This document shows positions 1 through 11,029 of a stretch of 64,000 nt of DNA, piece by piece. Location: NCBI GenBank assembly GCA_011032825.1, contig JAADJZ010000004.1, positions 1 to 64,000 on the forward strand. Direction: 5' to 3'. Source of the stretch: Massariosphaeria phaeospora (taxonomy: Eukaryota > Ascomycota > Dothideomycetes > Pleosporales). Position 1 is the first letter of the stretch; each line of letters begins with the position of its first letter. Both the position numbers and the translations under genes were made by a program. Under the pieces are notes generated by a model, which saw only the letters and a program-made list of their open reading frames with translations, did not search any database and was not told where the DNA came from.

Positions 1-520
1 ATAGTATAGTAATAAAGATAGTATATTTGTGTAAGAGAAACGAATCGCTGTTTTGGTAGCGATTCGATGCGAGGTACTTTTAAAGGCTTTGCAAAGAACT
101 AGTCTAGCCCGTTATAGCCTACAGTAGCTATTAATCGAAAGAAAACAAATACGTAAAGCTACTTGGCTTTACACTTAGTTGCATAATAGAACTTTTATTT
201 AAGTATTCTAGAAGCAACGTAGTTTAATTGTTAAATAAACTAAACATTGTAAACGAGGTAATCGATTTATTAAAAGTATTTTAATAAAGCGATTTAAATG
301 TAAAACTGCGTTTAATCGTAGGTTTAATAACACTTAAAATAGATTAATAGTATAGTAATAAAGATAGTATATTCGTGTAAAAGAAACGAATCGCTGTTTT
401 AGTAGCAATTTAGTGCGAGGTACTTTTAAAAGTTTTGCAAGAAACTAGTCTAGCTCGTTATAGCCTATAGTAGCTATTAATCAAAAGAAAAACAAATACG
501 TAAAGCTACTTGGCTTTACA
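1..520 (-). mobile_element. LTR-leader-LTR miniature of the Gypsy family (TRIM-like)
   Basis: Positions 299-520 are a 222-bp LTR (TGTAAAACTG...GGCTTTACA) matching the LTRs at 43112-43332 and 50359-50579. Positions 1-173 are the last three quarters of a second copy in the same orientation. The 125 bp between them (174-298) match the segment directly next to the LTR at about 50234-50358, which is the leader of the Gypsy element in its coding (minus) orientation. No gag or pol lies between. It is either a miniature derivative or a recombination product. The left end lies outside the window, and the right end abuts the truncated Fot element. Confidence 0.75.
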
Positions 521-1954
521 CGCAACACTTATAATATAAATAAAAAACAGTTCTTTGTTAGCATTACTACACGCTTAAAACGCGTCTTTGCTAAAGCAGT
601 TTAGTAGGCAAAACTAAGTACAGCAGCTATACAAGATAGCAATAGAAAATAGATTACGCTTTTAGCTTGTATTTGCGCTAATAGTAAAGCACTGCCGCTT
701 GCTTTTATCTACGAAAAAAAAGCTAGCTTGCAATTAAGCTAGGTTAACGACGTTGAAGCTAGAAAATACTAAGTATTTATAGCCAACTCAACTTTAGAAT
801 AGACGAATAACGATATCAAATTAGCTTAGCTTAAGCAGCTGTTTAAGCGCTACACAAAGCAAAAAGCGCGCTAGCAATAACGCTTTTTTTTTGTTAACAG
901 CTACGGTAGCTACTTTACGCGCAAGTTTATAAACTTTTGCAACGCTAATAAAATTCTACTAGCTGTTTTTTTTTCTTATTAAACTTACACTTTACAGCTG
1001 CTTAATGTAGTGTTGTTTTTTTCTCTTTTAAATTACTACTCGCAAGAACTCAACTGCTACTTACACTAATCGCAAAAGCTTATTAGCGTTAAAAAAAGCG
1101 ACTTTTTTCTAATATTCTAGTTAGCGTAGGGTACTACAATAAAGAGAGAAACTATATAAAAAAGTTTTAAAGCTACAAGCGTGTAGCTAATAAATGCAAA
1201 AGTTATACTTAAACGCTTTAACACTACTACTTTAAATCAAGATAAAGATATAAAACTGCAAGAGCTTAGTAATAGAAATAGTTGAAATAATATACAAAAA
1301 ATTCTAGACGCTGCGGTTTTAGATAAGGCAAAAAATAAAGCTAAACGCTTTGCTAGTACATTACACTCTCTACAAGTTTAAAACAAGCTACTCTACTACA
1401 AAAACGATAGCCTCTGCGCGGCACTTACTACTAAACGAAAGCATAAGAAGAAGAGTAAAGTCCTAGACTTACAGCAGCGCGAGGAGTACTATAGCAGCGC
1501 TGTACTGTAGAGTCCTCGCAAGATCCGAGAAGCTCGAGTGCGCAAGACAGTCAAACAACACGAAGAGAAGCAGAGAAAACTCTAAAAAACTTACTAAAGA
1601 GAGCTCAAAGCTGCAGCTACACTATACAAAAAGCAGATAGCAGAGGAAGCAAAGGCGCTGCGACAAATTGCGAAAGAGCGTGCTAATAAAGAGCAGAAAG
1701 CGAGGGCTGCAGAGCTAGCCGCCGCGCGCGCGCTCAAAAAGCAACAACGCGACGCTGAAACCTCACAAAAATCTCGCAATACACTAAACAAAGGCAAGCG
1801 AGCAGCTTTACAAAGCGCTGCACTAAAATCTACAAAGAAGCGTCGCGTTATAGGTGCTAGAAGTGGTGTTAATGCTGCACCTCTGCTGCCGCAGCTTCCA
1901 CCTAAAACTACTACGCGCGGCCGCCAAATTAAGGTACTACAAAAGTTCAAATAG
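521..1954 (+). pseudogene. pogo/Fot transposase, C-terminal part, RIP-degraded
   Basis: One reading frame carries recognisable DDE-transposase blocks: ITLLACICA, a VDDVEA block, TNNDIKLA, an NSYGSYFT block (canonically DGHGSH) and THTLQPLD-like text. After about 1200 comes a long Lys/Ala/Glu-rich coiled-coil tail ending at TAG 1952-1954. The frame is broken by many TAG/TAA codons where Gln or Trp is expected, as RIP produces. The N-terminal DNA-binding domain is absent because of the truncation at 520. The GC-richer tail (1500-1950) is less mutated than the catalytic part. Confidence 0.8.
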
Positions 1955-2107
1955 TACAAAAGCTGCGCAAGCCTCTATATAGTAATACACAAGAAAATCT
2001 CACAATAATTGAATTTGTATGTGGCTGTACAGCCTCATTTTCGCGGTTGCTGATTTTAGTTGAGGTGGCTCATCGGCTGTACCGGCTCATCCAGCGCACG
2101 GGCACTG
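521..2107 (+). mobile_element. Truncated Fot/pogo-type DNA transposon (element G)
   Basis: This is the right-hand part of a Tc1/mariner-superfamily element. Its right terminal repeat ends at 2107 and is followed by TA (2108-2109). Read inward it starts CAGTGCCCGTGCGC and holds GATGAGCC twice, 17 bp apart. The terminus resembles that of element E (7758-9858). The left end is missing at the LTR boundary at 520. Confidence 0.8.
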
Positions 2108-2109
2108 TA

Positions 2110-2185
2110 ACGTCCATCCATGCGTAACGGAAAACCCGCCGTAGCGGAACACCAACAGTACTTTCTATTATAACAACACCAACAA
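2110..2185 (+). repeat. Left copy of a 76-bp inverted repeat with 17-bp double box (candidate TIR of element L)
   Basis: It begins ACGTCCATCC directly after TA. About 65 of 76 positions match the reverse complement of 12530-12605 by my hand alignment. Inside, CGTAACGGAAAACC is repeated as CGTAGCGGAACACC 17 bp later, the same layout as the Fot-type terminal repeats elsewhere in the window. The outer edge coincides with the insertion point of element G, so the true end of the homology cannot be seen on this side. Confidence 0.55.
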
Positions 2186-2797
2186 TTGTCGCACGGCTTC
2201 GGTAGCCTCGGGATAGAGACTTTGGCAGCTTGTCTCCTCATGAACTTCATATGCTCGTCGTAGGTTTATTCAATACCTGACAATACTGCAATTCACAGCT
2301 AGGCTGCACAGCGTTACCCTCTCGCACTGGCTTAGACTTTCCTCCCTGTTGGTGCATTCATCTACAAGCTCGTTAGACCACAGACCATTACGTTAAGATA
2401 GTAAACCGAGCATTTTACTGCGTTTGACAAGCTGGTTTCGCTGCATCAGTGAATTGTTGCTTGTTGAGCAGCACGGCTGAACGACAACGTATATCCTTGC
2501 TGTACAAGAGCGGTCTAGTTCTACGATGACTATGCTATTATTAAGCCTTGCTAAAGCCACAACTGACTCGTACGAGGCAGCTCTGCGAAATGCACGTGAC
2601 AGCTAGCGGCTCGCGAAACATCGTGAAGTCGCGACCTTATCGATAAGATGCGGCACCCTCACGCGATTCGTACAGCAGTCCCCGCTCAGCCTCACGGATG
2701 CCGCGCGCTCTTCAGCCTGATCGAACGATGACGATGTTACCTTATTCACGAAACGCTTCTCGCACATGTCTGCAGTCAGCAGTCGCACCCTTCCGAC
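2186..2797. other. 5' flank of the NLR gene
   Basis: Normal-GC noncoding DNA upstream of the NACHT-ankyrin gene. Short open frames here do not resemble proteins, and I see no convincing TATA box or repeat. Confidence 0.4.
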
Positions 2798-5700
2798 ATG
2801 GATCCGCTGAGTGCCACAGCCAGCGTCATCGCTATCCTCCAGCTCTCAGCCAAGGTCCTCGCCTACCTGAACGACGTCAAGGATGCCTCTAAGGGCCAGG
2901 CACAGTGCGCGATTGAAGCTAGCAATCTTCACAACCTCCTGACGAACTTGCGCTTTCGACTGGAAGAGGGGCATGCCCACCAGCCATGGTTCAACGCGGT
3001 TCAAGCCCTTGCAGTCGACAACGGGCCGCTGGACCAGTTCAAGCAAGCGCTGGAAACTCTGCAAGCAAAGATGACAGACGGAGGTCGACTGAAGAATGCA
3101 TTGATCTGGAAGTTCAAGAAAGAAGAAGTAGATGCTATTTTGGCTCGGATGGAGCGGCTCAAGACGCTAACAGAGATTGCATTACAAATGGATCACTTGT
3201 AAGTTACTACACTGGCACTGTACAGCAACTAAGCTTATACGTACAAGCAAAATCTCCCAAGCTATCAAAGGTGATACCGACTCGATCCGGACGCACGTAT
3301 CGGCTATCCAATCTGCCGTCGACAAAGTCCAGCGCGAGCAAATCTCAGCCAGTCAACGCATCATTCTAGAATGGATATCGTCTAGCGACTATCCCGCTCA
3401 ACAATCGGACATCATAAAGCGCAGACAGGAAGGGACAGGCCAATGGTTCCTGGACGCACCTGAAGTAGCACAATGGCTTGGCAAAGCCAAGGCTACTCTC
3501 TTCTGCCCGGGAATCCCAGGAGCTGGTAAGACTATGGTCGCAGCTATCGCAATCGACCATCTTCTGAACTCAGCGCAGAATAGTGCATATGGAGTCGCGT
3601 ATGTCTACTGTAACTACAAATCCCAAGCAGATCAAGATACTGCTAGCATACTTGCAGCTATCCTCAAGCAGCTAGGTCAGGGCCGCCCGTCAGCGCTCGG
3701 TCCTGTAGAACAGTTGCATCACAAACACGCTAGCCGCGGAACCAGGCCATCGCTCGACGATACATTCAGCGCTATCCGAGACGTAGTTGCACAGTACCCC
3801 TACGTCTTCATTGTCGTCGATGCATTAGACGAATGTCAGCGCGAAACACGTCGCCAGCTATTATCTAAGCTCTTTGCACTGCAGAAGGAAGCAGATGTAC
3901 GACTAACAGCTACCTCGCGTTTTGTACCAGATGTTGAGGACGCTCTCCGGCCAGCAACTAGGCTGGAAGTTAAGGCTAGCAATGAGGACGTCAGGCAGTT
4001 CGTGGTTGGCCAGATTTGCCGGCTGCCTAGATGTGTCCAGCGAAACAAAGCCATGCAAGATTTGGTGCAGGAAAAAGTAGTAGAGGCTGTCAACGGCATG
4101 TAGGTCGCTTCTTGTCACATGCAGTGATTCAAGCTTACATACTCAAGGTTTCTTCTTGCTCGTCTACACATAGATTCCCTATCAGACAAGACGACAGCAA
4201 AAGAAGTGAAACAAACTCTTGCTACACTCTCGAAGGGTGCAGCTGCGCTCAATGGTGCGTATCGTGAAGCGCTAGAGAGGATCGAAGGCCAGCAAGCTGG
4301 TCATTCTAGACTAGCGAAGCACGTTCTTTCGTGGATCACATTCGCGAAGCGACCGCTCACTACTGCTGAGATATGCTGTGCCTTAGCAGTCGAGTCTAAC
4401 GAAGCAGAACTTGATCCAGAAAACAAACCCAACGTGGAAGACCTAGTGTCCGTATGCGCTGGTCTTGTCGTAGTCGATCAAGAGAGCGCAGTTATCCGTC
4501 TCGTACACTACACCACGCAAGAGTACTTCGAGCGTACCAGCTCTTACTTCAACCCGACTGCACAGTTGCTTATAGCTGAGACATGTCTGACTTACCTATC
4601 GTTCAGCGTGTTCGAGAGCGGCAGCTGTGCCACTGACAAAGACTTCGAAGAGAGACTACGTCAGCATGAACTCCTAGACTACGCAGCCAGATATTGTGGC
4701 GAGCATGCGAGATGTGTCGAAGCTAAGGTTGCTAACGCAGTTCGTTCGTTCCTCACTTACGATGGCCTGCTTGCATGCGCTATACAAGTGTTATGCGTAC
4801 CAAGCTACAAGTACCAAGGGTACAGTAAGAATTATCCAGCTTTCGCAGGTCTACACTGGGCAGCACGCTTCGGACTATGTGAGGTAGCGAAGAGGTATCT
4901 GCGCACAGCAGGGGAAGACGCAGTGCATGCAGTTAATGCGCAAGACAGTCGTGGTGGACACCCGCTGGAGTACGCAGCGGAACATGGACACTATGAGATG
5001 GCCAAGTTGCTGCTCGACAAGGGCGCCGACGTCAACGCGCAGGGTGGAGCCTACGGCAACGCACTCTACGCGGCTTCGTCGGGAGGCCAAGAGGCGGTAG
5101 TGAAGCTGCTGCTCGACAAGGGCGCCGAGGTCAACGCGCAGGGTGGAGTCTACGGCAACGCACTCCAGGCGGCTTCAAAAGGAGGCCACGAGACGGTGGT
5201 GAAGCTGCTGCTCGACAAGGGCGCTGACGTCAACGCGCAGGATAGAGTCTACGGCAACGCACTCTACGCGGCTTCGTCGGGAGGCCACGAGACGGTGGTG
5301 AAGCTGCTGCTCGACAAGGGCGCCGAGGTCAACGCGCAGGGTGGAGCCTACGGCAACGCACTCCAGGCGGCTTCAAAAGGAGGCCACGAGACGGTGGTGA
5401 AGCTGCTGCTCGACAAGGGCGCCGAGGTCAACGCGCAGGGTGGAGTCTACGGCAACGCACTCTACGCGGCTTCGTCGGGAGGCCAAGAGGCGGTAGTGAA
5501 GCTGCTGCTCGGCAAGGGCGCCGAGGTCAACGCGCAGGGTGGAGTCTACGGCAACGCACTCCAGGCGGCTTCGTCGGGAGGCCAAGAGGCGGTAGTGAAG
5601 CTGCTGCTCGACAAGGGCGCTGAGGTCAACGCGCAGGGTGGACACTACAGCAACGCACTCTACGCGGCTTCAGAGAGAGGCCACGAGGCGGTGGTGAAGC

Positions 5701-6227
5701 TGCTGCTCGACAAGGGCGCCGAGGTCAACGCGCAGGGTGGAGCCTACGGCAACGCACTCCAGGCGGCTTCGTCAGGAGGCCACGAGGCGGTGGTGAAGCT
5801 GCTGCTCGACAAGGGCGCCGAGGTCAACGCGCAGGGTGGAGTCTTTGGCAACGCACTCCAGGCGGCTTCGTCGGGAGGCCAAGAGGCGGTAGTGAAGCTG
5901 CTGCTCGACAAGGGCGCCGAGGTCAACGCGCAGGGTGGAGTCTACAGCAACGCACTCTACGCGGCTTCAGAGAGAGGCCACGAGGCGGTAGTGAAGCTGC
6001 TGCTCGACAAGGGCGCCGAGGTTAACGCGCAGGGTGGAGTCTACAGCAACGCACTCTACGCGGCTTCAGAGAGAGGCCACGAGGCGGTAGTGAAGCTGCT
6101 GCTCGACAAGGGCGCCGAGGTTAACGCGCAGAGTAGATACTACAGCAACGCACTCCAGGCGGCTTCAAAGGGAAGCCACGAGACGGTGGTGAAGCTGCTA
6201 GTGGCACGGAGTGCCAAGTCATCATAA
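2798..6227 (+). CDS. STAND/NLR protein: fungal N-terminal domain, NACHT, ankyrin repeats
   Basis: A fungal NOD-like receptor of the kind linked to heterokaryon incompatibility and non-self sensing. Three exons (2798-3198, 3248-4099, 4148-6227) with introns of 49 and 48 bp (donors GTAAGT and GTAGGT) give 1110 residues. Residues 1-133 (MDPLSATASVIAILQLS...) are the fungal STAND N-terminal domain. NACHT follows, with P-loop GIPGAGKT at about 222-229 and Walker B FIVVDALDE at about 321-329. A winged-helix-like stretch (HVLSWITFAKRPLTTAEI; VRLVHYTTQEYF type) precedes ankyrin repeats, the last twelve almost identical 33-mers. ATG 2798 starts the conserved N-terminus. The frame is intact, with no RIP stops, although TEs surround it on both sides. 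The ligand and the partner effector are unknown. Confidence 0.9.
5031..6224 (+). repeat. 99-bp coding minisatellite: twelve near-identical ankyrin units
   Basis: Eleven units of exactly 99 bp run from 5031 to 6119, followed by a diverged twelfth to 6224. The consensus protein unit starts VNAQGG and ends VVKLLLDKGAE. Variation concentrates at a few sites: the residues after VNAQ (GG, DR, SR), then A/V/H/Y, G/S, Y/Q after NAL, S/K/E after AAS, and Q/H and A/T around E. Such homogenised units with few variable sites are typical of fungal NLR repeats that recombine and change specificity. Each unit is well below the length usually needed to trigger RIP. Confidence 0.95.
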
Positions 6228-6425
6228 TGGAAACGCATGCAAGGCTAGCTAATTAGTGTTCTAGAAAGAAAACAACTGCGTTGTAAAGCCTGTATTATTA
6301 AGCAAGCTTGCTACTACAAGCTAAGTAATTAAATCAAGATAGCTAACTCGCATTAGCTACACTTTTGCGATGAACGTGCGCACTAACTTAAATACTATAG
6401 CATAACTAATGAATAACGTAATCTA

Positions 6426-6858
6426 ACGTACCTCATGGGTTCGCCGGACACACAGGTTCGCCGGACACCTGTTTTTACTAAGGAAAATCAATAATCTAAG
6501 GCTTAATAACTCTAGATCTACTTTATAGAATTCTTTAAAAATTTCACTACTAAGCTGCATCTATATAAACTTTAAGATCCTAAAGTTACTAAGCTCTAGC
6601 CTTAGTATTTAAAAAGCTATTAAAGAAAGCCTAAATTACAAGAATTATTTTAGCGTATTTTTTGTATCTCTAGAATTAGACTAGGTAGAGCTTAGTAATA
6701 TTAGGATTAAAAAGTTAATGTATACAGAAATAACATATTAAATTTTTAGAAAATTCTATTAAGTAGATCTAGAGTTATTAAGCCTTAGATTATTGATTTT
6801 CCTTAGTAAAAACAAGTGTCCGGCGAACCTGTGTGTCCGGCGAACTCATAAGGTACGT
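6426..6858. mobile_element. 433-bp MITE nested in the left TIR of element C
   Basis: TA copies at 6424-6425 and 6859-6860 flank it. The terminal repeats exceed 100 bp, start ACGTACCTCATGGG, and contain GGTTCGCCGGACAC twice, 17 bp apart. The element is nearly palindromic and has no coding capacity. Its outermost bases and the spacer between the boxes match those of element D (58421-60284), so a D-like transposase is the likely mobiliser. Confidence 0.9.
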
Positions 6859-7757
6859 TACTACTAAGTAGAACACTCTACTAAGTAGAACAGTTTCTGC
6901 CAAGAACTTCTACTCTCTTATCAACGCAACATGTCTCAACAACAAGACGCGCAATTATCTAACTAAGAATGCAGAATTCAGCTTGCTCTTTCTGCTTACA
7001 ATAGCTAACAATTCCAAAGCTTTTAACGCGCTGCTAAGGCATTTGAAGTACTTCTTACAACACTTTTTTGCTAACGCAAGGGAGTTACGCATTGCCTTGA
7101 AACTCGCTACGCCCAACATAAGCTCACTGCGACTGAAGAGCAGACGATTGTTCAATATATCCTCAACCTCGATTCGCGAGGATTTGCGCCCCGGCTGTGC
7201 GAGGTGGCAGATATGGCTGATAAACTGCTGGCTGTACGCGGTGGTGAGCTAGTTGGCAAGCACTAGCCTGCGCGCTTCGTAACGCGTTTATCTGAGCTCA
7301 AAATGGCCTTTAATTGAGCCAAGGATAGGCAGAGAATACTCTAGGAGGATCTAGAGATAATTGGCGCGTGGTTCAAGCTAGTAGAGGACACTAAAGCTAA
7401 GTACGGCGTCCACGACGACGACGTGCACAACTTTGACAAGACTAGCTTTCAGATGGGCGTAATTAGCTCTATGAAAGTCGTTACAGGCTCTTAAAGACGT
7501 ACTCGACCTAATCTTATCCAGCCAGGCGATCGAGAGTAGGTAACAGTTATCTAGAGCATTTGCGCCGCAGGGTACGCGATCCCGCTCTTTATTATCTACA
7601 AAGAACGCGTCTATATCTTAGCGTAGTACGAGAAGGCTTTAATACTGCGCAATTAGAAGCTCTTAGTCTTTAAGAATGGCTAGACAAACAACGCCTTAGG
7701 TCTAGAGTAGTTGAAGCACTTTGACGCGCATACAAAGACGCGCTAGGTGGGAGTATA

Positions 7758-9858
7758 CCGTGTCCGTGCGCGTGATGCGCCGGTTCGCGTGATGCGCCAC
7801 CCTCATCAAAACAGCTCAAGCATAAATGAAGCTATAGAGCCACCCATGATCAATATTATCACGAAATAATTAGGTGGAGTATTATATTAATACTTGCGAT
7901 TAATTTGTACTACTTATATTTATCTGGAAGCTTGACGCTGCGGCCGCGACGCGTTAGAATAGCTAGAGCAGCAGATACGCTCTCTGAGGCTTCCGCAGCA
8001 TCTCTAGTATCAACGCTACGTTTGCAACGCTTTTTGCTCTGTAGAGATAGCTGCAAAGCCTTTCTCTTACTTTTCTGTAAAGATTGTAGAGCTTTTGTAG
8101 CGTCGCGAGCCTCCTTCTAGTAAGCGCGTTCTGCTGCCTTTTCTGCTTTCTCTTTTTCTTTCGCTACCTTAGCTGCCTCTCGCGCTACACGCTTTTCCTC
8201 TGCAATTTTCTCCTTGTACAGCTTAGCTGCCTTCCTTAGCTCTGCTGTCTCTGCTTTTTGAAGTTGCTGCTTTTGATTTTCCTGCTTCTTGATTAACTAA
8301 CGAACACGTGCCTTCCTTACTTTCCTTGGTAACTAGAAGATAGCTCTACTATGATACTCCTAGCGCTGTTGAAAGTCTAAAGCTTTGCTCTTCTTCTTAC
8401 GCTTCTTCTTAATAGATAGAGCCTGCTTAAGCCTATTTATCTCATGCTTAAGTAGGTCATTTTGGACAGATAGGTAGTGGAGCGATTGACGAAGCTTCTG
8501 TGTATTCTTACTACTCTAATTACTTGCTACAGAGCGTACAAGCCTATCCATCTTTCTCCAATCATAATCGCTAAGTGATGATAAAGAGCTTTCTCTTGAT
8601 TCTTGAGCTTTGGTAAATCTATTGAGGATAGGATTAGAATTAGGAGGTAATATGCCTGTTGCTCTAAAAGAGCTAAAAATTGTTGATTCCTTAAAGGACG
8701 TCTCTTATGCCTTCTAGAATAGTAGGAAGAAGTTGCCTTTAGTAATAGAAAGGAGGCCTTGGCTTGTTTGAAAGTAGTTTGACAGTTCTACTAAGTAGGC
8801 GGTTGATAGAGGCTTGAACATCGCTACATCGAGTAGCTGAAGCGTATGAGTCGAATGAGAAAGTAGAATAGCAAGGAGAATCTTGTTCTAATCACAGTAG
8901 TCGATAAAATCTATGGTAATATGGGATCCGTGGCTATCTAGGATCAGAAGTCGATAGGACCGTCGGGTTTTCTGTCTTGTACAACAATCAAACACCTGCT
9001 CAAGCTAGGCTAGTCCAATATCGTTGTTCGTCCAGCTAGAGAGTAATGAGGTGATAAAGACTAGGTGTTCTCCTGCCTAGATATCGTCTACCTAGCTTGA
9101 TTGAATGCCCTTGTTGGCAGCTTCATAGATAAAGCTTGGAGGTAGAGCAGATCTATCAGCGCATATACATGCTAGAAGCGTGATTCATGCGCAATTACTA
9201 TCCTAGAGTAATGCTCTAACCTCCTTGTTCTCCCACATTTGCCTACTAAATACTCTTTTTGATCTACTAATGATACCAATTAGGAAGCCTTTCTCATCCA
9301 TATTGTAGATATGACGAGAATCTATCTAATATTGCTCAATCTTGCTGTGTAGTAGATGAAAATAGAGGCGATATTTATCCTCTGAATTAGCTTTGTAGCG
9401 ATTGCTGTCCATCTCAGATGTCTATTGTAAGATAAAGTGATCGCTCTGTCGGCTAATAAAGCGGGTAACCTAGCTCTCGCTAACTAGCTCCTTGGCTATT
9501 CTAGAGGCGAAATTCTGTATTATCTTTCTTGTAGGTAGCGAGTGTCTCTTTGTAAGTCCTTTGATATATCGTATAAGCTCCTGCTCTTGTTGTGGGCTGA
9601 GTTTCTGCTGTTCAAAGTTCTTCGCCTCTAGGGCGCGCGTTATCTCTCAATGCCTTCGGGTCAACGTGGATCGTACAACACCATGCTTAGCAGCAATCTT
9701 TCTATAGGAGAAATCTTTGCCAGGTCCTAAGAATTCTATCTCTTCAAGTGCGTCGTCTATTAGAGCCATATTGGTAGAATTATCGCGTGTTGAACTTCTG
9801 TTGTTTTTGATGAGGGTGGCGCATCACGCGAACCGGCGCATCACGCGCACGGACACGG
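7758..9858 (-). mobile_element. pogo-type transposon E nested in element C
   Basis: 2101 bp flanked by TA (7756-7757 and 9859-9860). Removing the element and one TA restores the Val-Tyr-Gln reading of the host transposase. The terminal repeats are perfect for 54 bp by eye, start CCGTGTCCGTGCGC, and carry CGCGTGATGCGCC twice at 17-bp spacing. GC content is higher and RIP damage milder than in the host element, consistent with a younger insertion. Confidence 0.95.
7910..9769 (-). pseudogene. pogo-type transposase of element E
   Basis: It is read from ATG 9769 to TAG 7910-7912, about 620 codons. The N-terminal psq-type HTH (SYRKIAAKHGVVRSTLTRRH) is followed by a CENP-B HTH region (LSPQQEQELIRYI; LPTRKIIQNFASRIAKE; VTRFI). 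The DDE core shows YNMDEKGF, ITLLACICADRSALPP, TNNDIGLA, LLILDSHGSH and THTLQLLDV. A Lys/Arg/Ala-rich coiled-coil tail ends LPDKYK. Few stops interrupt it, all explicable by C-to-T or G-to-A changes. The same C-terminal type is seen in element G. Confidence 0.88.
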
Positions 9859-11029
9859 TACCAGCTGCTCATTCTAGACGGCCATAAGAGCTACTTTAAC
9901 TAGAATTTCAAGGACTACTGCTTTAAACACAAAATTCTAACTCTTTGCATGCTTCCTCACTCGTCGCACATTCTCTAGCTACTTAACGTGGTTTGCTTCT
10001 TGCCGTTGAAGCGCAAGTACTCTTAGCGTGTTACTAGTAGAAACTTGGCACGCCAGCGCGTTTTCTATATTAACAAGAAAAGCTTCCTGCTAGCCTTTAG
10101 AGACGCGTTTTTTGAGGTGTTTACAACAGAGAACTGCAAGAAAGCCTTTAAGGCCTTAGAGCTAGTTCCTATCAACGCGCAGGTAGTCTTTAATCGTCTT
10201 AAAGTACGGCTGTGTACTCCGCTACTACCCCTCGCACTAGAGACGCTATGGCAGTCAAAAACACTAAGCAATACGCACGAGTTTGGATCTTAGTCAAAGC
10301 TTGTACGCAAGTCTTTTACTCGATTACCTGTTACAGCCTAAGCAGGCTTCTCCTAGCTTATAAAAGGTAGTAAGCTAATGCTGCACCAAAACGCGCTTCT
10401 TGCTGCCCGCAACAAAGAGCTTGAAAAGCAACTAGCAGAGATAACTAAGCGAAAATCGCGCAAAAGGAAGCAGATCTAGCAAGGTGGTACTATGGAGTAT
10501 AGAAGTGCTGCAGCGCAGGTAGCTGCCGAGGCGTCTGCAAGGCCTTAGCGATCAAAGAAAGCTTGTAGTAGTAGTAATCAAGAACGAGCTCAACTAGCTC
10601 TACGGCGCTGTAGGAACTGCGGCGGAACTAGGCACAATGCGCGAACGTGCAAAAAGAATACAAAGGCATTTTCTAAATTAGATGCTAGCACGACGTACGT
10701 AGGCTTCTTGTTTGATAGCGATGAAATTAAAGATGCGTAACATAAGTTGGTTATGCCAAGGCTTTTTGTTCTACTTAGTAGAGTGTTCCACTTAGTAGTG
10801 GATTACGTTAGAAGAGTTATTATTAATAACAAAGTAGCATACAACTTTAGGCAGCGTTGTACCTTAGCAAGCATAGCTACTATTAGATGTTTGCTCTATC
10901 CTTACTAGTGCTTATAAGTATCGACAAGCTAAACTCCTCTTGAGTCTTTACTCTCAAAGATCAAACTAAGGCACTATTTCTTCGTCCTAATAACTGCAGT
11001 GCTTATGCAAGAAGTTATTCGCTGTATTA

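Larger units (their letters stand above)
6931..10740 (+). pseudogene. Fot-type transposase of element C, RIP-degraded and split
   Basis: It starts at ATG 6931 (MSQQQDAQ) and runs to 7755, then resumes at 9861 after element E and ends at TAA 10738. Visible blocks are the CENP-B-type HTH region (TATEEQTIVQYILNLDSRGF), then NFDKTSFQMGVI, PNLIQPGDRE, SICAAGYAIP, LLILDGHKSY and ARQRVFYINKKSF. A C-terminal zinc-knuckle-like CRNCGGTRHNARTC motif follows at about 10608-10650. In-frame TAG/TAA codons mark RIP. It is the best preserved of the Fot copies with 17-bp double boxes. Confidence 0.85.
6416..10808 (+). mobile_element. Fot/pogo transposon C, host of two nested insertions
   Basis: TA target duplications at 6414-6415 and 10809-10810 flank terminal repeats that start ACGTAATC. 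The left terminal repeat is split by the MITE at 6426-6858 and resumes at 6861. Its boxes CTACTAAGTAGAACACT and CTACTAAGTAGAACAGT are 17 bp apart, and the right end mirrors this. Element E (7758-9858) interrupts the transposase. Removing both insertions and their TA copies leaves 1855 bp, the size of the other Fot copies here (1844-1882 bp). Confidence 0.92.

Noticed and set aside
5373..5926. Minus-strand open frames across the ankyrin repeats
   Set aside because: Periodic shadows of the 99-bp repeat.
5031..6224. CRISPR-like array
   Set aside because: The repeats are contiguous coding ankyrin units with no spacers, in a eukaryote.
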